Source: Pseudomonas sp. TH15
GTDB taxonomy: Bacteria > Pseudomonadota > Gammaproteobacteria > Pseudomonadales > Pseudomonadaceae
Length of the DNA: 64,000 nt
Direction of reading: 5' to 3'
NCBI RefSeq assembly: GCF_016651105.1
Contig: NZ_JAEKEL010000002.1
Coordinates: forward strand, 702,501 to 766,500
The notes under the pieces are model-generated. The model saw only the letters and a list, made by a program, of their open reading frames with translations, was not told the origin of the DNA and ran no database searches. A program made the translations under genes and the position numbers. This document shows, piece by piece, positions 1 to 8,416 of the stretch (position 1 is the stretch's first letter; each line of letters begins with the position of its first letter).

Positions 1-3000
1 ACTGCAGCCTGTCTGGCGCTGGTGAAAAAGACATTCGGCAAGCCGACTACGATCTGCTGATGAAAGTCGTCAGCGGCGACAGCGTCATCATGGATGGCGA
101 CAAACAACTGCGTTTGCGTGGCCTGAGCATCATGGGATTACGCCTGAGCGAGTGCATGTTGTTCATGCCGTGCGAGTTTCAGCGCTACAGCAACGGCGCG
201 CTGTTTGCGTGGATTCCTGGCGACCCCGAACATCCGCTCAAACGCTACCCCAGCTACCAGGCGTTCCAACAGGTACTGACCCGCCAACTGACCGCCCGTG
301 CCATTGGCAGCGATAAAGGCGTCGATGCAGGCAAACCGACCGCCTACCAAATGTTTTTCAGCCGCTTCGTTGCACAAAAAGATCGGCCTTACTACTTCCG
401 ACGGTTCATCAAAACGGTCAATGACGGCCCATCGCAGTCGTTCGTGGAAAAATGGCGCCATCATGAATGGGTGCAACTGGGTGAGCGGCTGATTGCGCAC
501 ATCGACATTCCACCGCCACGAGACGTGGGTGTACGCCAGGAACCGATAGAGGCGCCGAACTTCCACATCATTGACTGCAACCTTCCGGGCAAAGGGCTCT
601 GGGAGAATTTCGAGCTGTGGCCGGTGTTGCACGAGGCAGCCCTCGATCGACTGCTCAGCGATGCCAGGGTCATCGCTGTGCCCAACGCCGATGAAGATGC
701 CAAGGCACGTTCGGAGCGCTGGGCCAATTACCTCAATATCGGCTTTATCACTTTCGGGGCTTTGGCGCTGGTAGTACCGGGACTGGGCGAATTGATGCTG
801 GTCATCACCGCCGGGCAATTGCTCGACGAAGTGCTCGAAGGCGCAGTGGAGCTGAGCGAAGGTGACCGACAGGCAGGCTGGGCCCACCTGACCGATGTGA
901 TCGAAAACCTCGCTACCGCCGCGGCACTGGCGCCAGTCTTTCACTACACCGTGTCACCCTTTATCGAGAACCTGAAAGCCGTCCGGTTGCCCAATGGTGC
1001 GACGCGACTATGGAAACCAGACCTCAAGCCTTATCGCTTCACCGGCCCTTTCTCGCAGGATATCCCGCAAGACAGCCAGGTCTTGTATGAGCACAGGGGC
1101 AAAACCCTGTTACGCGTGGAGCAGCATCATTACGAGGTTGCGAAACACCCGGCGACGGGCGAACTCCGCGTCCGTCACCCGACCCGCACGAATGCGCTTG
1201 AATTGCCCGTTCGGCACAACGGCGCGGGGAGCTATGTCATTGAAGGCGAAACACCGCGAGACTGGGATAACGCTACGTTGATGCGCCGTATTGGCCATCC
1301 GATAGATCCCTTCACTGATCCGCAACGACTCGAACTGATCCGCAAGACCAGCGCCACCTCCCCCGACGTGTTGCGCCGCATGTACCGCGACAACGCCGGC
1401 GTGCCGCCCCTGCTGGCTGACACGTTGCAGCGCTTCACTCTCGAGCACGACGTCAGCGGCTTTGTAAATCAGGTCACGAGTAAAAACCCGTGGATGCAGG
1501 CGCTGGGCAAACGCGATACGGCCAGCCAGTTACAAGTCATCGAGGCGCAGGGGCTTTGGCCCGCCGATGTGTCGCTGCGACTCAAAGACAGCCGCGGCCA
1601 GACGCTTTGGCAATCGACTGCGGCGAAATCCGCTCAAGGCAAGAAACTGGTGGTTGAGTTGAGTGACCAGCAAATTGTTCAGGGGCAGGGTTTGTCCAGC
1701 ATCCTGCAAACACTGGAGGCCAACGGCACACCGATGCTCATCGACAACGAAGAGCAACTGCAAGCACGCATCGCCAGCAGCGCGAAATCCTTGCGCAACG
1801 AGCTGTTTAATCAGCGTTACGAAAATGATGAAACACCCGCCAGTCCAGCCAGACAACTGCTGAAACAGGCTCTGCCGAACTTGCCGGTGACGATCACCGA
1901 CACCTTGTTGGGCAACGCAACGCCGGGCGAACTCGACTTGATGAGCCAGCATCAACACCTGCCGTTGCGCCTGAAACAACTGGGCAATGAGCTGCAACTG
2001 GAAGCCCGTGCAACCCACGCCTGGCAAGGCTTCCATCATGACTGGCTGGCCACTGCCGACACCGAGCGACTGGCGCTCAACGCCTTGCGAATTCATAGCG
2101 ATACGCTGGCGCAACTGCGTATCGACATTCGCCAGCAATCGCTTGATGGCCTGCTGAACAGCAGCGTAGGGGCCGAAGATGCTGCCACCGTGCGTACGCT
2201 GATCAAGGATCAGGACTCCCGATACACGGCCTACGACGCTGAGGGGCAACCCCTGCAAGAACACGCCAGCGATCTTTTTCAATCAATTCTCGCTGCCCTG
2301 CCGAGCGAACAGCGCCAGGCGCTGGGTTATCGCCTCGATGACGCCGCAGGGTTCAAGCAATGGATTCTGGCCAAAACCGAACACCCGAGCGTACGCCGAA
2401 CCTTGCTGGCCGAGCCACCGCTGAGAAGCACCGCAACGACGGAAACCATCAAATTGCTCGGCGGCCCCGGTTACTCCAGATCCGCGCAAACCCTGCACGA
2501 ACGCGTTCAGGATATCTACCCGCACCTCAATGAAAACCAGGTGCAAGGGTTCGCTCAGGCATTGACCGCGCAAGGCGACGCCGAGGCTGGCATCCGGCGT
2601 ATTGAAGAGGAACTCGACACACTGCGCGTGACCCTCAATACGTGGCGCTTCGAGCAGGTTGTCGATTGGGATGCCGGAGATGGCGGTACGCATAATCTGT
2701 CGTTCATGGTCGACGGTGGACTGCATTTGTCGGAAAGGCTGATGGCCTGTTTCGAGCGTAAATTCACGGCGCCGGGCGAAGCCAGTATCACCCCGCAAAC
2801 CGGTTACGCGCTGGACCTGTCCTCGGAACTGCGCCGCTATAACCTTGAGCACTGGTGGCAAAAACTGCCCGATCTGAAGCCCTGGCTCGAACAGATCACC
2901 AGCCTCACGCTCGACAACGTCCCACTCAATGAGGGGCCCACTGGATTGCTCGACGACTTCCGGCACGTGCGTCAATTGAGCGCCAGAAAGTGCGAGCTCA

Positions 3001-4451
3001 AGACTCTGCCAGACAGCATTGGCCGGATGCGCCAACTGGAAACCCTGCGCCTGTCGGGTAACCGCATTCAGTTGACGCCGGACACGCTCGAACAACTGAA
3101 AAACCTCACTCGCCTGCAGACTTTGCGTCTGGACGAAAACCCCTTGGGGTTGACGCCGGATGTCAGTCGGATGCCGCGCTTGAGTATCTTGTCGTTGAAC
3201 GACACCGGCCTGAAGACCTGGCCCAAAGGGTTGTTTGAAAAGCGCCGGCCACGGCAATTTTTTCTCGACATGCTGGGTAATCCGATCAACGAAATCCCCC
3301 ATGTTGTGTCGGGCTCCGACAACGCCTTCATCGTTGCCCGTACCCGTCTGCTCACTGAGCAGCTCCCGGATGTTCAGCGCACCGTCTACGAGAATTATCG
3401 TAAGTCGGTGGGACTGATTCCCGAGCATGTTGCCTCTGCGACCACAACCGACATGCTGAAGCGCTGGCCGGCGAATGACGAGGTGCTGTTCCATCAAACA
3501 CCCGGGCGCGGTATCTACCGCCCGGAGGCTTGGCCTGACCTCGCTTCAGAGCCTAACTCGGCGGGCTTCTTCAGGATTATCAATGACCTGACCCGGTCGG
3601 CCGACTACCGGATGGGCGGGTCTGCACGGGAACAGCTGAGTGACCGTGTCTGGCGGATGATCCATGCCATCGATGTCGACAAAGACCTGCGTCAGGAGTT
3701 GTTCGACATGGCCACGTCGCCGGTCAACTGTCGGGATGCCGGTGCACAAGTGTTCAACCAGATGGGCATCAAAGTGCTGGCGACGGAGGCACGGCTCTCG
3801 TCAACTTCGCGAGAGATGCTTGAGCCAAAACTGGTGACATTGGCCAGAGGCGCGACCCGACTGGATCATGTCAACGATATCGCTCAGGCCGACATCAGCA
3901 GCCGTGGGGGCGACCCGGACGTAGTCGAGGTCTATCTGGCCTATCAAACCGGTTTGGCCGCCCGTCTGCAGTTGCCGTGGCAATCGCAGAACATGCTGTT
4001 TCGCCTGACCGCCGGCGTGAGTGAGGCGAAAATCGATCAAGCCTTTGAAACGGTGAAAGCGATGGAGGTGGGTGACGGCTTGATCAACAGCATGCTGGAG
4101 CAACCGTTCTGGGCTGACTTCCTGCGCGAGGCCTACCCCGATCAGTATTACGCCAATAAAACCCGCTTTGAGGAAAAAGCCTCGCAGCTCGACGACTTGC
4201 GTACCGCGCAGGCTGAATGGGCGGGTTCCACGGAGCCCTATCTGCAAAAAACGGCGTTACGCGACAAGATCAAGGATCTGGCGAGATTGCTCGCCGTGCC
4301 CAAAGAGCAAGTGCTGACCGGGCAGCCGATGCCGGACTCGCTGTACGAGCGGCTGTTTAGCGATCTGGGTGACCAGGAACAACAACTCAGCCGCCAGCAG
4401 ACCCGCGATGCCCTGAAAAAATCGGTCTTTGAAACGACCCTGACCGGGTGA
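1..4451 (+). CDS. NEL-type E3 ubiquitin ligase / DUF6543-like large toxin protein, 5' partial
   Basis: The frame is open from the left edge (codons start at base 3), so the ATG at 60 is probably internal and the N-terminus lies outside the window; 1463 residues follow that ATG. Counting from it, residues about 225-260 form a hydrophobic segment (VPGLGELMLVITAG) typical of the N-terminal DUF6543/dermonecrotic-toxin-like domain. Residues about 940-1065 are leucine-rich repeats (LETLRLSGNRI, LQTLRLDENPL). The C-terminal 300 residues resemble the NEL domain of IpaH/SspH ligases, with the candidate catalytic cysteine at about 1224 in NCRDAG, matching the family CxD motif. Characterised NEL proteins are secreted effectors that ubiquitinate host proteins. 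In Pseudomonas such very large copies are common and their targets are unknown. No secretion signal can be judged because the start is missing. Confidence 0.85.
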   Translation, partial: CSLSGAGEKDIRQADYDLLMKVVSGDSVIMDGDKQLRLRGLSIMGLRLSECMLFMPCEFQRYSNGALFAWIPGDPEHPLKRYPSYQAFQQVLTRQLTARAIGSDKGVDAGKPTAYQMFFSRFVAQKDRPYYFRRFIKTVNDGPSQSFVEKWRHHEWVQLGERLIAHIDIPPPRDVGVRQEPIEAPNFHIIDCNLPGKGLWENFELWPVLHEAALDRLLSDARVIAVPNADEDAKARSERWANYLNIGFITFGALALVVPGLGELMLVITAGQLLDEVLEGAVELSEGDRQAGWAHLTDVIENLATAAALAPVFHYTVSPFIENLKAVRLPNGATRLWKPDLKPYRFTGPFSQDIPQDSQVLYEHRGKTLLRVEQHHYEVAKHPATGELRVRHPTRTNALELPVRHNGAGSYVIEGETPRDWDNATLMRRIGHPIDPFTDPQRLELIRKTSATSPDVLRRMYRDNAGVPPLLADTLQRFTLEHDVSGFVNQVTSKNPWMQALGKRDTASQLQVIEAQGLWPADVSLRLKDSRGQTLWQSTAAKSAQGKKLVVELSDQQIVQGQGLSSILQTLEANGTPMLIDNEEQLQARIASSAKSLRNELFNQRYENDETPASPARQLLKQALPNLPVTITDTLLGNATPGELDLMSQHQHLPLRLKQLGNELQLEARATHAWQGFHHDWLATADTERLALNALRIHSDTLAQLRIDIRQQSLDGLLNSSVGAEDAATVRTLIKDQDSRYTAYDAEGQPLQEHASDLFQSILAALPSEQRQALGYRLDDAAGFKQWILAKTEHPSVRRTLLAEPPLRSTATTETIKLLGGPGYSRSAQTLHERVQDIYPHLNENQVQGFAQALTAQGDAEAGIRRIEEELDTLRVTLNTWRFEQVVDWDAGDGGTHNLSFMVDGGLHLSERLMACFERKFTAPGEASITPQTGYALDLSSELRRYNLEHWWQKLPDLKPWLEQITSLTLDNVPLNEGPTGLLDDFRHVRQLSARKCELKTLPDSIGRMRQLETLRLSGNRIQLTPDTLEQLKNLTRLQTLRLDENPLGLTPDVSRMPRLSILSLNDTGLKTWPKGLFEKRRPRQFFLDMLGNPINEIPHVVSGSDNAFIVARTRLLTEQLPDVQRTVYENYRKSVGLIPEHVASATTTDMLKRWPANDEVLFHQTPGRGIYRPEAWPDLASEPNSAGFFRIINDLTRSADYRMGGSAREQLSDRVWRMIHAIDVDKDLRQELFDMATSPVNCRDAGAQVFNQMGIKVLATEARLSSTSREMLEPKLVTLARGATRLDHVNDIAQADISSRGGDPDVVEVYLAYQTGLAARLQLPWQSQNMLFRLTAGVSEAKIDQAFETVKAMEVGDGLINSMLEQPFWADFLREAYPDQYYANKTRFEEKASQLDDLRTAQAEWAGSTEPYLQKTALRDKIKDLARLLAVPKEQVLTGQPMPDSLYERLFSDLGDQEQQLSRQQTRDALKKSVFETTLTG

Positions 4452-4485
4452 ATCCGCAGACCACCACTGCTGTGGTTTCACCCGA

Positions 4486-5730
4486 TCACCCGACCTCGGA
4501 ATCCCAGATCACGGTGACATTGCCTTTATACGTTGCCGCCTCGCGAGAGAGCATGTCGGCCACGTCGCCTTGCTCGATGCCGAAGTGCAGCGTCCCTGGT
4601 TTGCGATCAACGTAAATACCGGGCTGGAACAGTTCGGTGCCCACGCCGCTGACCCGCAGCGGTTGACGGATCACTGCGCGCCCGCCCTCGGTTGTCAGGC
4701 CCGAGGGCAGTGTTACGGCAACTTGCAGAGGGGCCTGATTGCCCGCGGGGTCTTGCACCGCGCAGGTGTCGCCTGCGGGGTACTGACATTTCATCAGCAT
4801 CTTGAAGCGCGAGCTGGTCGAGATATTGAAGGTCTGATCACGCAGCAGTCGAGTGGGCTTGCGCCCCTGACTTAACCAGGCCTGCCAGCCACCTTGTGGC
4901 ACCAACTCCACACGAGTGCCGCCGGGAGGAATATCCACCTTGAGTGTGTGCTGAACCTCCAGCTCAAAGTTCAACGTCAGCGCGGAGCTGGACGGCAGCA
5001 TGATGTCGCCAAAGTCGAAATCAGCTCTGGGACCCAGCGTGTAGGTCAGATGGCCAACATACACTCCCGAGGACATTTCCAACGGTTTCGGGGTTTCCAG
5101 TTCGTAAGCGAAGTCCAGGTAGTCATAACGCAGCCAAGGAATATCAAACTTCGCCTGCCGAGAGCACACCCCTTGGTTGGGCGTCTTCCAGAAAAACTTG
5201 TAGGCGTGATCCCAATAAAACGCCACACCACTGTAGGTACAAGGTAGCGGAGTGTTTACCCATGTTCCGTCCCACAACTTCCAGTGTGCCTCCCGGTAAT
5301 CAGGTTGGGGCCCCACCAGTTTCATGATGTCTTCGGTCACATACGTTGAGCCCAGGCCTGCGATGCGAACTTTCAGGGTCTTGGTTTCCCCCGTTCCCAG
5401 ATGAGTGACCGTCAGATCTCGCCACTGAGTCGGGACCTCGAACATGGCGCCCTGACGGATTGAGCCGTGATTGGCCAAAATCGGTGCTTGCGAATTGAAC
5501 TGGATGGGCACCTGCAAACTGAACATTTCATTGTCTTTACATTGCTGGGGGGCCTGCGCGCAATATCCACTGGCCGGCGTGTCGTTGGTAAATTTATTGC
5601 GCAGCGGATGAGCCGAGTCCGGTTTGAACGAAGCATTGATCAAGACCTGCTCGGCATTTGCCGATGACAGCCCCACAAACAGCAGAATCAGCGAGCCTGC
5701 CCATCGCTGGAAAACGCGTAAAACCTTCAT
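4486..5730 (-). CDS. CfaE/CblD-family pilus tip adhesin, copy A
   Basis: 414 residues with a Sec signal peptide (LILLFVGLSSANA) after an ATG preceded by AGAGG. It is the last gene of the fimbrial operon. The layout fits the minor tip adhesins of CS1/cable pili (CfaE, CblD): a variable N-terminal binding domain followed by a C-terminal pilin-like domain that accepts a donor strand from the next subunit. From about residue 310 to the end it is almost identical to the adjacent copy B (both end NVTVIWDSEVG), while the N-terminal halves have diverged. Cysteine pairs in both halves suggest disulphides formed in the periplasm. The receptor cannot be inferred. Confidence 0.85.
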   Translation of the reverse strand: MKVLRVFQRWAGSLILLFVGLSSANAEQVLINASFKPDSAHPLRNKFTNDTPASGYCAQAPQQCKDNEMFSLQVPIQFNSQAPILANHGSIRQGAMFEVPTQWRDLTVTHLGTGETKTLKVRIAGLGSTYVTEDIMKLVGPQPDYREAHWKLWDGTWVNTPLPCTYSGVAFYWDHAYKFFWKTPNQGVCSRQAKFDIPWLRYDYLDFAYELETPKPLEMSSGVYVGHLTYTLGPRADFDFGDIMLPSSSALTLNFELEVQHTLKVDIPPGGTRVELVPQGGWQAWLSQGRKPTRLLRDQTFNISTSSRFKMLMKCQYPAGDTCAVQDPAGNQAPLQVAVTLPSGLTTEGGRAVIRQPLRVSGVGTELFQPGIYVDRKPGTLHFGIEQGDVADMLSREAATYKGNVTVIWDSEVG

Positions 5731-5789
5731 GCATTAAACCTCTTGGGAACCGCCGAACAGCGCTTGGATCAATGATTGTCTTTGCTTGT

Positions 5790-7037
5790 TTATCCGACCT
5801 CGGAATCCCAGATCACGGTGACGTTGCCCTTATACGTAGCGGCTTCGCGAGACAGCATGTTGGCCACATCACCCTGTTCGATGTCGAAGTGCAGCGTTCC
5901 CGGTTTGCGATCGACGTAAATGCCGGGCTGGAACATTTCGGTGCCCACGCCGCTGACGCGCAGCGGCTGGCGGATCACGGCGCGTCCGCCTTCGGTTGTC
6001 AGGCCTGCGGGCAGCGTTACCGCGACTTGAAGTGGTGCCTGATTACCCGCAGGGTCTTGCACCGCGCAAGTGTCACCTGCGTCGTACTGACATCGCATCT
6101 GCATCTTGAAGCGCGAACTGGTCCAGAGATTGAAGGTTTGATCGCGGAACAATCGCGTCGGCTTGCGGGCCTGGTCAAGCCATGCCTGCCATCCGCCTTG
6201 CGGGGTCAATTCAATCGTGGTGCCACCGGGTGGAATTTCGACTTTGAGCATGTGCTCGACGATCAGGGTGAAGTTCAACCGGAGCAGATTGTCATTGGGG
6301 ATCATCAGATCGCCCATGTCGAAGTCCATGCCTGGTCCAACCGTGTAGTCAATGCTCCCGTAGTATCGACCCGACTTCATCGTCAGCGGCTTAGGCGTGC
6401 GCAACTCGTAGCCATAAACAAAATACTGATAGTGGAAAGCGGGAATGGTGAACCGCGCCTGCTTCGCGCACGTCCCGGCATTGACCGGTACTTTCCAGAA
6501 GCTGTTGTAGCCGTGATAACCCAACGTTGCACGGCCTACTCCCAGACAAGGTGGCGGCGCCTCTCGCCACGCACCACCCGTCCATAAAAGGTACCAGGCC
6601 GCGTTGATGTCATCACCAGCCTGGCCTTCCACGATGACCGTCACCGCCTCAGAAAGGCCTGACTCATGACCGATGCCTGCAATGCGGATTTCCACCGTTT
6701 CCTGGGCACCGGATTCATGCTCGACTTGAATCTTCTGCCAATGCGAAGGCACTTTGGCCATCCCGCCTTGCCGCGGATCGGTGTGAAAAGCCTGAATCGG
6801 GCCGCGGGATCTGAAAGCGATGGGCGCTATCAGACTGAACAGGCCCTCCGGTTTGCAATGTTCCGGTATTTGAAGGCAAAAACCCTCCGAAGGTGTCTGG
6901 TTAACGAACTCGTTGTTTTGCGGGTTGGCCGAGTCCGGCCGAAACAGCGCTTCGATATTTTTCTCGGCCGCCGACGCCGACGTTACGGCGACACTCGCCA
7001 GCCATGCGACGATCACGCGTCCTGACAAATTGATCAT
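5790..7037 (-). CDS. CfaE/CblD-family pilus tip adhesin, copy B
   Basis: 415 residues starting at the ATG at 7037, preceded by AGGAAG at good spacing. An earlier in-frame codon at 7055 is less likely because the signal peptide (VIVAWLASVAVTSASA) fits the 7037 start. It has the same architecture as copy A, 59 bases downstream: an N-terminal domain that shares only short motifs with A (PDSA, FSL, PLTM) and a C-terminal pilin domain that is nearly the same. Family members initiate assembly at the usher and sit at the fimbrial tip. One usher and one chaperone serve both copies, so alternative tips are likely. Confidence 0.85.
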   Translation of the reverse strand: MINLSGRVIVAWLASVAVTSASAAEKNIEALFRPDSANPQNNEFVNQTPSEGFCLQIPEHCKPEGLFSLIAPIAFRSRGPIQAFHTDPRQGGMAKVPSHWQKIQVEHESGAQETVEIRIAGIGHESGLSEAVTVIVEGQAGDDINAAWYLLWTGGAWREAPPPCLGVGRATLGYHGYNSFWKVPVNAGTCAKQARFTIPAFHYQYFVYGYELRTPKPLTMKSGRYYGSIDYTVGPGMDFDMGDLMIPNDNLLRLNFTLIVEHMLKVEIPPGGTTIELTPQGGWQAWLDQARKPTRLFRDQTFNLWTSSRFKMQMRCQYDAGDTCAVQDPAGNQAPLQVAVTLPAGLTTEGGRAVIRQPLRVSGVGTEMFQPGIYVDRKPGTLHFDIEQGDVANMLSREAATYKGNVTVIWDSEVG

Positions 7038-7072
7038 GATTGCTTCCTGCTCCATCCGGGCCTTAGGGGTTA

Positions 7073-7573
7073 TCAGGCACCCGGCAAAACGGCGTTGAAC
7101 ATCATGTTGACGTTGCCGAAATATTTGCCCGGTTTGTAAACGCCATCGTCCGGCGGCTGTGGGGTGATTTCCAACAGCACGCGTTTTCCCTGCCGGCCAT
7201 CGGCCGAAGACACCACCTCGACCGCTTCGCCAACCTTCAGTGCTTTGCCGTTGAACACCACCTGCAGATCGATATCGTGGCGGTCGTCGCCATTGGACAG
7301 ATAAGCCAAACCCTCCAGGCGCGCTTCAATCGCACCGCCCTCGTTCTTCACATCAAAATCCTTGCGCAGTCCGCCGAGCGTCGAGTTCAGCAAGCTCCAC
7401 TGCAAGCGCTGTTCGCGGCTGATCCAGCCGGGGTCGGCCGGCAACACATGAAACCTGGAAGTGGGAATGCTCACCGACACTTCAAACTCATGTTCCTCAC
7501 GCGCCGCATGGGCGCAAGTGCAGGCCAGCACCAACCCGGTTAGCGCCACCAGTGCAACTTTTCGCCTGTTCAT
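7073..7573 (-). CDS. CS1-type fimbrial subunit (second pilin-like subunit)
   Basis: 166 residues with a signal peptide ending CTCAHA, and an AGAGG ribosome-binding site before the ATG. The mature protein is a single small all-beta domain (EFEVSVSIPTSRFHVLPADPG) ending KYFGNVNMMFNAVLPG. This resembles CS1-type major subunits (CblA/CfaB family) and is alignable with, but clearly different from, the first gene of the operon at 11048-11539: both have the I-P-[ST]-[RK]-x-F-H-[VA] start and an F-N-G-[KR]-x-L core. It lies between the chaperone and the tip adhesins. It may be a minor or adaptor pilin linking shaft and tip, or an alternative major pilin. Confidence 0.8.
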   Translation of the reverse strand: MNRRKVALVALTGLVLACTCAHAAREEHEFEVSVSIPTSRFHVLPADPGWISREQRLQWSLLNSTLGGLRKDFDVKNEGGAIEARLEGLAYLSNGDDRHDIDLQVVFNGKALKVGEAVEVVSSADGRQGKRVLLEITPQPPDDGVYKPGKYFGNVNMMFNAVLPGA

Positions 7574-7605
7574 GATTGATCCTCTGCCTCCGAATGGCGT
7601 GACGT

Positions 7606-8343
7606 CTAACCCTTCACTTCGACCTTCTTTTTCGCCGCGCCTTCTATCACGGTGAATCGGTAATGACGCCCGGACTGTTTGTCGAAACGAAAAGTGCGCC
7701 CCGCCAGGATGTGGTGTTTGGTGGTTGGCTGGCAGTCCTGCTCATTGCCCGCAACACAGTCCTTGAATTCGTCGATGACCACGACGCTGTTACCGTTATT
7801 GCGGATTTGATACTGGCCACTGCCGTCGTCGATCACGCTGTCGAACCGAGTATTTTTCGGCCGGACAAAGAACACCGTGCCGTAACCCGCCAACACCGTC
7901 ACGCCCGCCGCCAAGTCCTTTTTGTAGTCCGTCTGTTCTTCGTCAGTGAGTGCAAACTCATCGGCTTTTTCGGGAACCACCGGAACAAACCGGACGCGGA
8001 AATAGCGCTCTTTTTCCCGCTCGCCCATGTACAGCAAACGCGTGCCTTGGGTGCCGTTGGCCGGGACGATCAGGCGTGCCGGGCTGGCCATCAAACCGTC
8101 ACGAGCGCTGGCGCCGGCGGGAGTTTGCAGGGGGATTTCTCGGGCGGCGCCTTGCTCATCGAAGATGATTTCCAGCACATTGATTTTGACGAAAGCGGTA
8201 CTGTCGCCACTGTTGAAAACCCGTTTGAGGTACGTACTTTTATCGCCGTCCAGATAGTCGTACACCGTGCCGACATTAATCTGCGGGGCGGCCACAGCAA
8301 CTTGCGCGAACAGGTAAAAACCAACTGCCAACAAACGTTTCAT
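7606..8343 (-). CDS. Periplasmic fimbrial chaperone, CS1/alternate type
   Basis: 245 residues from the ATG at 8343, with AGAGG 8-12 bases upstream; the reading frame extends further upstream but without a better start. There is a signal peptide MKRLLAVGFYLFAQVAVA. The body has the immunoglobulin-like pattern of pilus chaperones: an N-terminal beta domain with PANGTQGTRLLYMGEREKER, where basic residues would anchor the subunit C-terminus, and a C-terminal domain rich in positive charge. In CS1 systems this protein folds subunits in the periplasm by donor-strand complementation and delivers them to the usher encoded just upstream. It is the only chaperone gene of the cluster. Confidence 0.8.
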   Translation of the reverse strand: MKRLLAVGFYLFAQVAVAAPQINVGTVYDYLDGDKSTYLKRVFNSGDSTAFVKINVLEIIFDEQGAAREIPLQTPAGASARDGLMASPARLIVPANGTQGTRLLYMGEREKERYFRVRFVPVVPEKADEFALTDEEQTDYKKDLAAGVTVLAGYGTVFFVRPKNTRFDSVIDDGSGQYQIRNNGNSVVVIDEFKDCVAGNEQDCQPTTKHHILAGRTFRFDKQSGRHYRFTVIEGAAKKKVEVKG

Positions 8344-8416
8344 ATTTGATTTGCCTCTGTATTTGCAACACAGCCGCATTGGGCTGCAACAGCGAGTGAG
8401 CGGGTTAAAGGCAGCA

